This document shows positions 34,163 to 42,341 of a stretch of DNA of 64,000 bases, in pieces. The stretch covers positions 1-64,000 of the forward strand of contig NZ_JASNJD010000015.1 of assembly GCF_030164425.1 (NCBI RefSeq), written 5' to 3'. Both the position numbers and the translations under genes were made by a program. Positions within the stretch are counted from its first letter, which is position 1, and the number at the start of each line of letters is the position of its first letter. This DNA is from Pseudodonghicola flavimaris. GTDB taxonomy: Bacteria; Pseudomonadota; Alphaproteobacteria; Rhodobacterales; Rhodobacteraceae. A model generated the notes under the pieces. The model searched no databases, had not been told where the DNA came from, and was given only the letters and a program-made list of their open reading frames with translations.

Positions 34163-35074
34163 ATGTCGATCAGACCCGTTCTCGAATCCCGCCGCGCCAT
34201 CCCCGCCACCGAAGGCGCCGGCGTGAAAATCCACCGCGTCTTCGGCTTTCAGGACCCGACCGAGCTCGATCCCTTCCTGATGATGGACGATTTCCGCAAC
34301 GAACGACCCGAGGATTACATCCGCGGCTTTCCCTGGCACCCGCATCGCGGCATCGAAACCATCACCTATGTGCTCTCCGGCACCGTCGAACACGGCGACT
34401 CTCTGGGCAACACCGGCACGCTCGGCGCCGGCGATGTGCAGTGGATGACCGCCGGTTCGGGCATCCTGCATCAGGAGATGCCGAAGGGGAACGCGAAGGG
34501 GCAGATGCACGGCTTTCAGCTGTGGGGCAACCTGCCCTCGGCCCAGAAGATGACCGCGCCGCGCTATCAGGACGTGCAGGGCCAGGAGATCCCCGAGATC
34601 GTCGACGACGACGGCACCCGGGTAAAGGTCATCGTCGGCGAATTCTGGGGCAAGCGCGGCCCGGTGGACGGCATCGCCGCCGATCCGCAATACCTCGATA
34701 TCTTCGTGCCTGCCGGCGTGAAGAAGACCTTCCGGATCGACACCTACCGCCGCGCCTTCGCCTATGTCTTCGACGGTTCCGCGGCCTTCGCCGATGCCTC
34801 GCAGCCGACCGGGGTGCTGCTGGAGAAGGAAGTCGCCGGACAGGAGGTCAACATCCGCGACCTCTCCGGCAACCGCACGCTGATCCGCTTCGGCACCGGT
34901 GACGAGGTGACGGTGCAGGCCGGCCCAGAAGGGGTGCGGTTCCTGCTGATCTCCGGCGCCCCCATCGCCGAGCCGGTGGCCTGGCACGGCCCCATCGTGA
35001 TGAACACGCAGGAAGAGCTGATGCAGGCGATGCGCGATCTCCGCAACGGCACCTTCATCAAGGCGCAGCACTGA
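34163..35074 (+). CDS. Pirin family protein
   Basis: A 303-residue double cupin of the pirin family. The N-terminal cupin carries the metal ligands in FPWHPHRGIETITYVLSGTV (two His) and GSGILHQEMP (His and Glu); the C-terminal cupin starts around YLDIFVPAGVKKTFRID. Some pirins act as quercetinases or regulate metabolic enzymes; which applies here cannot be told. AGGAG lies 8 bases before the ATG. A terminator follows at 35101. Confidence 0.9.
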   Translation: MSIRPVLESRRAIPATEGAGVKIHRVFGFQDPTELDPFLMMDDFRNERPEDYIRGFPWHPHRGIETITYVLSGTVEHGDSLGNTGTLGAGDVQWMTAGSGILHQEMPKGNAKGQMHGFQLWGNLPSAQKMTAPRYQDVQGQEIPEIVDDDGTRVKVIVGEFWGKRGPVDGIAADPQYLDIFVPAGVKKTFRIDTYRRAFAYVFDGSAAFADASQPTGVLLEKEVAGQEVNIRDLSGNRTLIRFGTGDEVTVQAGPEGVRFLLISGAPIAEPVAWHGPIVMNTQEELMQAMRDLRNGTFIKAQH

Positions 35075-35100
35075 CGCCCCGCCAGCCCGTAACGCCCACC

Positions 35101-35126
35101 GGAGCCCCATTCGGGGCTCCGATGCT
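35101..35126 (+). terminator. Terminator of the pirin gene
   Basis: An 8-bp stem GGAGCCCC/GGGGCTCC with loop ATTC, followed by GATGCTTTTCCCC, 27 bases after the stop codon. The T tract is short. Confidence 0.6.
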
Positions 35127-35160
35127 TTTCCCCTGAGTGCCGTGGCCCGGAGCATGTCCG

Positions 35161-35303
35161 GGCGCCTCCCGGGGCTCCGCCCGGTCGCGGCAGAAAACAG
35201 TCCACCGGACTGTTTGTCCCTGCGCCGCTCACCCCCGTTCTTTTTCTGGCTCTAAATATCCCGGTGGAGTCTCCGCGGGAGACGGGGGCAGCGCCCCTCC
35301 CCC
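35161..35303 (-). repeat. Intergenic repeat, about 145 bp, copy 2
   Basis: Read on the minus strand, it is collinear with the copy at 12106-12255: GGGGCGCTGCCCCCGTCTCC, GCGGAGACTCCACCGGGATA, TTTAGAGCCAGAAAAAG, GGCGCAGGGACAAACAG and finally GGCGGAGCCCCGGGAGGCGC. It lies between the 3' ends of pirin and the TetR gene. Confidence 0.75.
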
Positions 35304-35305
35304 GG

Positions 35306-35902
35306 TCACGCCGGTGCGACGCCGACGGCCTTGCGCACCATGTCCCAATAGATCGTCTCGACCTCTTCCAGCGACAACCGCCCACCGCTGCGATACCAGG
35401 TGTTCACCCCGGTCAGCATGGCGATCACGGCGAGCGTGGCGATCTTCGGATCGGGCACGTCGAACACCCCCGCCTCCACCCCGGCGCGCAGGATCTCTTC
35501 CAGCGCGTCCTCGTAATCGCCGCGCAGCCCCTCGATCACCGCGAAATTCTCCGGGCTGAGGTTGCGCAACTCCATATAGGCGATGAACACCTCCTCCGGC
35601 CGGGTCAGGTGAAACCGGATGTGGAAGCGGGTGAAATCCTCCAGCCGCGCCATCGGACTGCCGCTGCCGGCCCGCGCCCGCCAGGTCGCCAGCAGCTCTT
35701 CCATATGATCGCGCATCAGCCCGAACAGCAGGCTCTGCTTGTCGGGAGTATAATTATAGAGCGCGCCGGCCTGCACCCCCACCTGCGCCGCGATCTGGCG
35801 CATGGAAACGGCGGCATAGCCCTGCCGCGCGAAAAGGCTGAGCGCCGCGCGCTGGATGCGCGGGCCGGTGATGTCGGAATGTGAGCCTGCAGTGCGTGCC
35901 AT
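35306..35902 (-). CDS. TetR family transcriptional regulator
   Basis: A 198-residue regulator. The N-terminal helix-turn-helix is IQRAALSLFARQGYAAVSMR and QIAAQVGVQAGALYNYTPDK, followed by QSLLFGLMRDHMEELL. The C-terminal ligand domain is of unassigned type, similar in layout to regulators of fatty-acid or acyl-CoA degradation genes. A perfect palindrome 14 bases upstream of the start codon is the probable operator, pointing to self-regulation. No divergent target gene is close; the lipoprotein gene at 36049 is the nearest in the other direction. Confidence 0.85.
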   Translation of the reverse strand: MARTAGSHSDITGPRIQRAALSLFARQGYAAVSMRQIAAQVGVQAGALYNYTPDKQSLLFGLMRDHMEELLATWRARAGSGSPMARLEDFTRFHIRFHLTRPEEVFIAYMELRNLSPENFAVIEGLRGDYEDALEEILRAGVEAGVFDVPDPKIATLAVIAMLTGVNTWYRSGGRLSLEEVETIYWDMVRKAVGVAPA

Positions 35903-35916
35903 GCGCCGAGTCTATA

Positions 35917-35930
35917 TGAACGTACGTTCA
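35917..35930. promoter_or_regulatory. Probable TetR operator
   Basis: TGAACGTACGTTCA, a perfect 14-bp palindrome immediately upstream of the TetR gene, of the form often bound by this family. Confidence 0.65.
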
Positions 35931-36048
35931 GAAAAAACCCGGCGCGCCACCGGATCTCCCAAGGAGATCCTCTGACCGCCGCCAAAGCGCCACAGCTTGC
36001 GCTGCCCGGGCGGAGCGGGCACAAAGGGCCGAACACCGGACCAGACCC

Positions 36049-36354
36049 ATGACCCAGCCGCACCTGCCTGTCCCTTCCTTCACTGCCCTGCGCCAGACGC
36101 GACTGCGCCTGATGGGGCCGCTCGGCCTGCTTCTGCTCACCGCGACGGCCTGCACCCCGGTCCCGGAGCTGGAGGACCGGATCACCGGCGATCTGCGCGC
36201 CACCCCCTATCCGGCGCTGGTGCCGCTGGATCAGGCGCTGGCGCAGCAGGCGCCGGCACCGCAGGCGGCCGAGGATCTGGAAACCCAGATGCGCGCCCGC
36301 CAGGCCCGGCTGGATGCCCGCGCCGCGCGTTTGCGCAACCGCCCCGTCGATTGA
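36049..36354 (+). CDS. Small lipoprotein
   Basis: A 101-residue protein with a hydrophobic segment ending in a lipobox-like LLTATAC (LMGPLGLLLLTATAC), then an Ala-rich, charged helix (AQQAPAPQAAEDLETQMRAR, RQARLDARAARLRNR). The N-terminal stretch before the hydrophobic segment is long, so an internal ATG (at MGPLGL) might be the true start. It lies 104 bases upstream of hom on the same strand. Probably an outer- or inner-membrane lipoprotein of unknown role. Confidence 0.6.
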   Translation: MTQPHLPVPSFTALRQTRLRLMGPLGLLLLTATACTPVPELEDRITGDLRATPYPALVPLDQALAQQAPAPQAAEDLETQMRARQARLDARAARLRNRPVD

Positions 36355-36458
36355 CCCGCATCTGCCCTGCGGCACGCGGCTGCCGCGTTGCACCCTTTTT
36401 GCGAAGCGGTTAAGGCACGGGTCAGCGTTTCACTACGACAGCACGAAGGATACCACCG

Positions 36459-37745
36459 ATGACGAACGCTCTGCGCCTTGGGATTGCCGGTCTCGGCACG
36501 GTCGGTGTGGGCGTCGTCCGCATCCTGCGCAAACAGGCTGCCCTGCTCGAGGCTCGCACTGGCCGCAGGATCGAAATCGTCGCCGTCAGCGCCCGGGACG
36601 CCGCCAAGGACCGCGGCGTTCCCCTTTCCGCCTATGCTTGGGAGACCGATCCGGTGGCCCTGGCCAAACGCGACGACATCGATGTCTTCGTCGAGCTGAT
36701 GGGCGGCGCCGAGGGCGCGGCCAAGGACGCGGTCGAAGCGGCACTGCGCAGCGGCAAGGACGTGGTCACCGCCAACAAGGCGATGCTGGCCCATCACGGT
36801 CAGGCGCTGGCGGAACTGGCCGAGGCAGCCGGCCTGTCGATCCGCTATGAGGCCGCCGTCGCCGGCGGCATCCCGGTGATCAAGGCGCTGGCCGAAGGGC
36901 TGGCCGGCAATGAGATCACCCGCGTCATGGGGGTGATGAACGGCACCTGCAACTATATCCTCACCCGGATGGAAGCGACCGGACAGGGCTATAACGCGCT
37001 GTTCCAGGAGGCCAGCGATCTGGGCTATCTCGAGGCCGATCCGAACCTCGACGTCGGCGGCATCGATGCCGGGCACAAGCTGGCGATCCTCGCCTCGCTG
37101 GCCTTCGGCACCCAGGTGAATTTCGACGGTGTCGAGCTGGAGGGCATTCAGCGGATCACCCTTGAGGATATCCGCCAGGCCGCCGACATGGGCTATCGCA
37201 TCAAGCTTCTGGGCGTGGCGCAGCGCAGCCCGCGCGGGCTGGTGCAGCGGATGCAGCCCTGCCTGGTGCCGGCGCATTCGCCGCTGGGCCAGCTGGAAGG
37301 CGGCACCAATATGGTGGTGATCGAGGGCGACGCGATCGAACAACTGGTGCTGCGCGGTCCCGGCGCCGGAGAGGGCCCCACCGCCAGCGCGGTGCTGGGC
37401 GATATCTGCGATCTGGCGCGCGGCTGCCGGTTGCCGGTCTTCGGCCAGCCCGCCGCCACGCTGGAGGCCGCCACGCCGGCCCAGACCGGGCTGCCGGCGC
37501 CCTATTACCTGCGCATGGCGCTGCTGGACAAACCCGGCGCGCTGGCCAAGATCGCCAAGATCCTCGGCGATGCCGGAGTCTCCATCGACCGGATGCGGCA
37601 ATACGGCCATACCGATGGCGCCGCGCCGGTGCTGTTCGTGACCCACAAGACCACGCGGGCTGCACTGGATGTGGCGCTGGAGGAGATGCAGGCCACCGAT
37701 GTGGTGGCGCTGCAGCCCGTGGCGCTGCGAATCGAACACGTCTGA
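36459..37745 (+). CDS. hom: Homoserine dehydrogenase
   Basis: A 428-residue enzyme that reduces aspartate semialdehyde to homoserine for threonine and methionine. The NAD(P) fold is LRLGIAGLGTVGVGVVRILR; the catalytic domain shows YEAAVAGGIPVIKALAEGLA, NGTCNYILTRM and LGYLEADPNLDVGGIDAGHK. A C-terminal ACT domain (LRMALLDKPGALAKIAKILG) suggests feedback control by threonine. It stands upstream of recJ with 192 bases and part of an intergenic repeat between. Confidence 0.96.
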   Translation: MTNALRLGIAGLGTVGVGVVRILRKQAALLEARTGRRIEIVAVSARDAAKDRGVPLSAYAWETDPVALAKRDDIDVFVELMGGAEGAAKDAVEAALRSGKDVVTANKAMLAHHGQALAELAEAAGLSIRYEAAVAGGIPVIKALAEGLAGNEITRVMGVMNGTCNYILTRMEATGQGYNALFQEASDLGYLEADPNLDVGGIDAGHKLAILASLAFGTQVNFDGVELEGIQRITLEDIRQAADMGYRIKLLGVAQRSPRGLVQRMQPCLVPAHSPLGQLEGGTNMVVIEGDAIEQLVLRGPGAGEGPTASAVLGDICDLARGCRLPVFGQPAATLEAATPAQTGLPAPYYLRMALLDKPGALAKIAKILGDAGVSIDRMRQYGHTDGAAPVLFVTHKTTRAALDVALEEMQATDVVALQPVALRIEHV

Positions 37746-37790
37746 GGCATCGGCGTCAGGCCCGGGCCTTGCAGCCAGCTGTGCAAAGGG

Positions 37791-37836
37791 CGCCGGCGGG
37801 AGCCTCCGGCGGGGATATTGGGGGCCAGAAAAGACG
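37791..37836 (+). repeat. Intergenic repeat, partial copy
   Basis: A short copy of the central part of the element at 12106 and 35161: GGCGGGAGCCTCCGGCGGG, then GATATTGGGGGCCAGAAAAG. It lies between hom and recJ. Confidence 0.5.
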
Positions 37837-37937
37837 GTGAGGGGTGCCCGGGAAACAGCCCGGTCGCGGGGTTCGATCCCGACCCGGGAGACGCGCGGAG
37901 GGCCCCGTGCGGCGCAGGCAGGACAAAGGGTGAGAGA

Positions 37938-39680
37938 ATGGCATTTCTGGGGGTGGAACGGTCGTTGACAGGACGGTGCTGGGTCGGCCCCGATGTGGAG
38001 ACCGACCGCGCCGCCGAGGCGATGGCACAGAGCATCGACCTGCCGCGGCCGGTGGCCCAGGTGCTGGCCCGGCGCGGAGTGCCGCAGGAAGAGGCCCGGG
38101 GGTTCCTGCAGCCGCAGCTGAAGGATCTGCTGCCCGACCCGCGGCGCCTGCGCGACATGGAGGCCGCCGCCGCCCGCTTCGTCGCCGCCGTGCGGGGGCG
38201 CCAGCGGATCGCGGTCTTTGCCGATTACGATGTCGACGGCGGCAGCTCCGCCGCGCTGCTCCTGGTCTGGCTCCGACAGATGGGACTGGCCGCGACGCTC
38301 TATATTCCCGACCGCATCGACGAGGGCTATGGCCCCAACGAACCGGCGATGCGCGATCTGGCGGCGCGCCACGATCTGATCGTCTGTGTCGACTGCGGCA
38401 CCCTCAGCCACGAGCCGATTGCCGCGGCCAAGGGCGCCGATGTCATCGTGCTGGATCACCACCTGGGTGGCGAGACGCTGCCGCCGGCGCTGGCGGTGGT
38501 CAACCCCAACCGCCAGGACGAGGATGGCGAGCTGGGCTATCTCTGTGCCGCCGGCGTGGTGTTCCTGATGCTGGTGGAGGTGCGGCGGCAGCTGCGCGCC
38601 GCCGGTCAGGCGCCGGGCCCCGATCTGATGGCCATGCTGGATCTGGTGGCGCTGGCGACAGTGGCCGATGTGGCGCCGCTGATCGGCGCCAACCGGGCGC
38701 TGGTGCGTCAGGGCCTGCGGGTGATGGCGCAGCGCCAACGGCCCGGGTTGGTGGCGCTGGCCGATGTGGCGCGGATGGATGCGGCCCCGAACAGCTATCA
38801 TCTGGGCTTTCTGCTGGGGCCGCGGGTCAATGCCGGCGGCCGCATCGGCAAGGCCGACCTGGGCGCGCGGCTGCTGGCCACCGATGACCCGGTCGAGGCG
38901 CAGGCGCTGGCCGACCGGCTGGATCAGCTGAACACCGAGCGGCGCGAGATCGAAGAGGCGGTGCGCGCCGCCGCGATGGCCCAGGCCGAAGAGCGCGGGC
39001 TGGATGCCCCGCTGGTCTGGGCCGCCGGCGACGGCTGGCACCCGGGTGTTGTCGGCATCGTCGCCTCGCGCCTGAAGGAGGCCGCCAACCGGCCGGCGGT
39101 GGTGATCGGGCTGGACGGCGATGAGGGCAAGGGATCGGGACGATCGGTCTCCGGCATCGACCTGGGCGCCGCGATCCAGCGGCTGGCGACCGACGGGCTG
39201 CTGATCAAGGGCGGCGGCCACAAGATGGCGGCCGGTCTGACGGTGGCGCGCGACCAGCTGGAACCGGCGATGGCACGGCTGTCGGACCTGCTGGCGCGAC
39301 AGGGCGCCGGGGCGATGGGACCGGCGGATCTGAAACTCGACGGACTGCTGATGCCCGGCGCCGCCACCGTGCCGCTGATTGAGGAGCTGGAGCGCGCCGG
39401 ACCCTATGGCGCCGGTGCCCCCGCCCCCCGCTTCGCCCTGCCCGACGTGCAGATTCGCTATGCCAAGCGGGTCGGCGCCAGCCACCTGAAACTGTCGCTG
39501 TCGGACGGGATGGAGGGCCGGCTGGACGCCATCGCCTTCGGCGCCTTCGACAGCGATCTGGGGCCACGGCTGGAGACGCATGGCGGCGCCCGGTTTCACC
39601 TGGCCGGCCGGCTGGAGATCAACACCTGGGGCGGTCGCCAGAACGTGCAGCTGCGGCTGGAGGATGCCGCCGAGGCCTGA
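37938..39680 (+). CDS. recJ: Single-stranded-DNA exonuclease RecJ
   Basis: A 580-residue 5'-3' exonuclease used in recombination and mismatch repair. DHH-family motifs are present: AVFADYDVDGGSSAALL (motif I), VDCGTLSHEP, VIVLDHHLGG (motif III) and, in the DHHA1 domain, GRSVSGIDLGAAIQRLATDG and KGGGHKMAAGLTV. The C-terminal OB-fold follows (HLKLSLSDGMEGRLDAIAFG). The start at MAFLGVERSLTGRCW fits the family; the frame is open upstream without protein likeness. Confidence 0.95.
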   Translation: MAFLGVERSLTGRCWVGPDVETDRAAEAMAQSIDLPRPVAQVLARRGVPQEEARGFLQPQLKDLLPDPRRLRDMEAAAARFVAAVRGRQRIAVFADYDVDGGSSAALLLVWLRQMGLAATLYIPDRIDEGYGPNEPAMRDLAARHDLIVCVDCGTLSHEPIAAAKGADVIVLDHHLGGETLPPALAVVNPNRQDEDGELGYLCAAGVVFLMLVEVRRQLRAAGQAPGPDLMAMLDLVALATVADVAPLIGANRALVRQGLRVMAQRQRPGLVALADVARMDAAPNSYHLGFLLGPRVNAGGRIGKADLGARLLATDDPVEAQALADRLDQLNTERREIEEAVRAAAMAQAEERGLDAPLVWAAGDGWHPGVVGIVASRLKEAANRPAVVIGLDGDEGKGSGRSVSGIDLGAAIQRLATDGLLIKGGGHKMAAGLTVARDQLEPAMARLSDLLARQGAGAMGPADLKLDGLLMPGAATVPLIEELERAGPYGAGAPAPRFALPDVQIRYAKRVGASHLKLSLSDGMEGRLDAIAFGAFDSDLGPRLETHGGARFHLAGRLEINTWGGRQNVQLRLEDAAEA

Positions 39681-39714
39681 GCGAAAAATCTTTCCGCGGA
39701 CCACCGATTTTGTC

Positions 39715-39743
39715 TTGCGGGGGCCGGCGCGATTGCCTAAAGA
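39715..39743 (+). promoter_or_regulatory. Promoter of the first tRNA-Glu
   Basis: TTGCGG (39715-39720), 17 bases, TAAAGA (39738-39743), 17 bases before the tRNA. The same arrangement and spacing precede the second tRNA-Glu. Confidence 0.7.
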
Positions 39744-39760
39744 ACCGCTCACCACAACGT

Positions 39761-39835
39761 GGCCCGTTCGTCTATCGGTTAGGACGCCAGGTTTTCAACC
39801 TGGAAAGAGGGGTTCGATTCCCCTACGGGCTGCCA
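39761..39835 (+). tRNA. tRNA-Glu (TTC), copy 1
   Basis: Full cloverleaf. Acceptor GGCCCGT/ACGGGCT (first pair G-U), anticodon stem CCAGG/CCTGG around TTTTCAA (anticodon UUC, Glu), T arm AGGGG-TTCGATT-CCCCT, discriminator G, encoded CCA. Identical to the gene at 40006-40080. A short T-run follows immediately. Confidence 0.96.
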
Positions 39836-39959
39836 TTTTTTCCCGACATCCTGCATCAGGTCTGCCCCGCCCCGGGCCGGTTTCATTGTGGCTCTTTGCC
39901 GCCTGTCCACCCTCCGATCTTCCATGTCGGGAAGATGACAATTTTCTCTCCACCCCCTC

Positions 39960-39988
39960 TTGCGCCCGCTGCCGGAGTTGCATAGAGA
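39960..39988 (+). promoter_or_regulatory. Promoter of the second tRNA-Glu
   Basis: TTGCGC (39960-39965), 17 bases, TAGAGA (39983-39988), 17 bases before the tRNA, matching the first copy in spacing and in the following GCTCACCACA. Confidence 0.7.
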
Positions 39989-40005
39989 AGCGCTCACCAC
40001 AGCGT

Positions 40006-40080
40006 GGCCCGTTCGTCTATCGGTTAGGACGCCAGGTTTTCAACCTGGAAAGAGGGGTTCGATTCCCCTACGGGCTGCCA
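40006..40080 (+). tRNA. tRNA-Glu (TTC), copy 2
   Basis: Same 75-base sequence as the tRNA at 39761-39835, including the G-U first pair and encoded CCA. The 170 bases between the two copies contain no gene. Confidence 0.96.
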
Positions 40081-40182
40081 CTTTTCCCGGGCAAAGCAGC
40101 AGACAGAGATCGTGACTCACGGTGCGTTTTGCCGTGCGCCGCGCGCCGGGGCGCCCCACCGGTCAAGCCCCTGCCATGCAAG

Positions 40183-40214
40183 AAAAAACCGGCCCCGCCG
40201 GGGCGGAGGCCGGT
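40183..40214 (-). terminator. Terminator of the iron module
   Basis: On the minus strand, stem ACCGGCC/GGCCGGT (with further GC pairing in the loop) followed by TTTTTC, 23 bases after the DUF1513 stop codon. Confidence 0.8.
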
Positions 40215-40236
40215 TGATCGAAAACCCGGTCTAGGA

Positions 40237-41319
40237 TCAGGTGTGCAGCGGCACCAGGTGATTGTCCCAGCGCACATCGGCGGTGCCCAGGGGATGCCTG
40301 CCGTCCGCCTCCAGCATGGCGACCTGGCCGGTGCCGGCCGAGGCGAGAAAGCCCGCGGGCGCGGCGCCCAGACCGCAGACATCCTCCATCTCCAGCACCT
40401 GCGCCAGCGCGCCGCTGGCGACGTCGAACACCTGCACCCGCGCACCGCGCGGCGAGGAGACCGCCAGATGCCGGCCGTCGCCGGAAAAGGAGACGCTGCC
40501 GCCATAGCCGTTCATCTGGCCGGCGACCTCGGGATCGGCGCCGAACAGCCGCGGCGCGGCACCGCGCTGATGCACCCCGAGGATCGGCGGCAAGGTCCCC
40601 TGCCCGCCCTGCCACTGCATGGCGAAGCCCACCAGCCCGTCAGCGCGCAGATCCAGATGCCGGATCGAGTTCATATGCAGCGCCGGTGCCAGTTCCACCG
40701 TCTCCAGCACCGAGCCGTTCTGACGCAGATAGGTCAGGTTCGGCTGCATCACCGGAATGTTCAGCTTGGTGCGGCCGCTGTCGGGGTGGGTCTCGATACC
40801 GCCATTGGCGACCACCAGCGTTTCACCGTCCGGCATCAGCCGCACATCATGCGGCCCCACCCCCTGGCTGTCGAATTCGCCGGTCCGGACATAGCCCGCG
40901 CGCACGTCCCAGACGCCGATCACCCCTCGGGCGTTGTCATAGTCGTTCTCCGCCGTGAAGAGCAGAGCCCCATCGCGCGAGAACACCCCATGGCCGTAGA
41001 AATGCCGCCCCTCGGGCGAGCTGAGCTCGGCCACGGTATCGCCGCTGAGGCAATCGAGCACGAAGGCGAAGGTGCCGGGCCGGCGGGCGAATCCCACCGC
41101 CTCGGCCCGCTGCGGATGCGCCGCGGCGGCGTGGCCGCGCCCGGGGATCTTCTGGCGGAAGCGGATGCCGCCCTCAGGCCCCACGCCCAGCAGATAATAG
41201 GCCCCGTCGGCGCCCTGCGCAGCAGAGAGATAGGCCGGAGCCCCGACATCGGCCCAGGTCGCCGCCGGGGCCACGCCGGTGGCCAGCAGCCCGGCCAGAA
41301 ATCCACGCCGTGAGGTCAT
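40237..41319 (-). CDS. DUF1513 family periplasmic protein
   Basis: A 360-residue protein, probably a beta-propeller, of the DUF1513 family found next to imelysin and di-haem oxidoreductase genes. It begins with a Tat-like signal, MTSRRGFLAGLLATGVAPAA. Repeated blade-like segments are FYGHGVFSRDGALLFTAEND, VGPHDVRLMPDGETLVVANG and GGSVSFSGDGRHLAVSSPRG. The start at MTSRR follows directly on the imelysin stop codon (2 bases). Last gene of the iron module; role in iron handling is inferred from context. Confidence 0.82.
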   Translation of the reverse strand: MTSRRGFLAGLLATGVAPAATWADVGAPAYLSAAQGADGAYYLLGVGPEGGIRFRQKIPGRGHAAAAHPQRAEAVGFARRPGTFAFVLDCLSGDTVAELSSPEGRHFYGHGVFSRDGALLFTAENDYDNARGVIGVWDVRAGYVRTGEFDSQGVGPHDVRLMPDGETLVVANGGIETHPDSGRTKLNIPVMQPNLTYLRQNGSVLETVELAPALHMNSIRHLDLRADGLVGFAMQWQGGQGTLPPILGVHQRGAAPRLFGADPEVAGQMNGYGGSVSFSGDGRHLAVSSPRGARVQVFDVASGALAQVLEMEDVCGLGAAPAGFLASAGTGQVAMLEADGRHPLGTADVRWDNHLVPLHT

Positions 41320-41321
41320 GA

Positions 41322-42341
41322 TCAGTCTCCATCCAGTGAATTGAAGCCCGCCGCCACGCCCAGCGTCGGCCCCATGAATTGATTGGCGTCGGCACGCACC
41401 GCACGGATCGCCTGCTGCAGCGATTCGATCCGGATCCGGCCCTGCGGCGTCGCCACCCCGGCCAGGGCGGGATCGTCGCTCAACTTGTCGGCGCGGCTGA
41501 GCGCATAATCGAAATCCTTGTCCATCCGCGTGCTCAGCCCGGCATCGTCGGCAGACAGCAGATCGGAGAGCTGCCGCAGGGCCGTCAGCGACAGCACCAC
41601 ATGGCGCAGCGACCGGCCCGAGCGGCGCACTTCGGCGCGGGTCGGGCGCGGCTTGTCGATCTGCCCCATCGGCCGCCCCAGCCGCATGTCGGCATCGACC
41701 TCCAGATCGGTGACCAGCGCCTTGAAGAACTCCTGCAGCACTTCCTCCTCGCTCTGATAGGGCCCCTCGGCGCTGGGATGGCGCATCTTGTCGGCATAGC
41801 TCTGGCGCCAGTCCGCCTCCAGCGCGGCGGCGTTGCGGGCGATATCGACGGCGATGGCCCGCACCAGCCGGCAGCTGTAATCGGCGGTCTCGTCGCTGGT
41901 GAAGGCCGGATCGTAGAGCAGATATTCCAGCGCATAGAAGCCACGGCCGGCGACCGAGACAGTGGCGAAGCTCTCCGGGGTGTCGACCGCCGGATCCGCC
42001 GCCGCGATCATCGCGCGCAGGGTCTTCGGCGTCATGCTGCGGGTGTCGGGCCAGAACGCCAGGGCGAAGCCGCGGGTATCGGTCTCGGCCGGGCCGAACC
42101 GCAGGTGGCTGACGCTGATCCAGGCATCGAAGGCTGCGCCATAGGCGGCGCGCAGATCCTCGCTCTTCGGCGCGCAATCGACCTGCGCGGTGGCATCCAG
42201 ATCGGCGGTCCGTTCCGCCAGCAGCCGCATGCCGGGCAACACATGCTGATCGAGGATCGCCTCGGCCTTCTCTCCGGCCCGGGCCCCCGGACCCGCCAGG
42301 GCGGCGAACAGGGTGACGGCGGCAGTTATGAGGTATCGCAT
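41322..42341 (-). CDS. Imelysin family periplasmic protein
   Basis: A 339-residue protein with a signal peptide ([20 protein letters not shown]). The family's GxHxxE motif appears as GFYALE (residues 134-139), so the His is replaced by Tyr. This fold belongs to the imelysin-like group tied to iron or haem uptake. It lies between the di-haem oxidoreductase (1-base overlap) and DUF1513 genes, the usual order of this cluster. A second, longer imelysin (45924-47183) keeps the His. Confidence 0.85.
   Translation of the reverse strand: MRYLITAAVTLFAALAGPGARAGEKAEAILDQHVLPGMRLLAERTADLDATAQVDCAPKSEDLRAAYGAAFDAWISVSHLRFGPAETDTRGFALAFWPDTRSMTPKTLRAMIAAADPAVDTPESFATVSVAGRGFYALEYLLYDPAFTSDETADYSCRLVRAIAVDIARNAAALEADWRQSYADKMRHPSAEGPYQSEEEVLQEFFKALVTDLEVDADMRLGRPMGQIDKPRPTRAEVRRSGRSLRHVVLSLTALRQLSDLLSADDAGLSTRMDKDFDYALSRADKLSDDPALAGVATPQGRIRIESLQQAIRAVRADANQFMGPTLGVAAGFNSLDGD

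Noticed and set aside
36231-39755. A 1174-codon open frame antisense to hom and recJ
   Set aside because: Same cause. hom and recJ have full catalytic motifs on the plus strand, and the antisense product has none.
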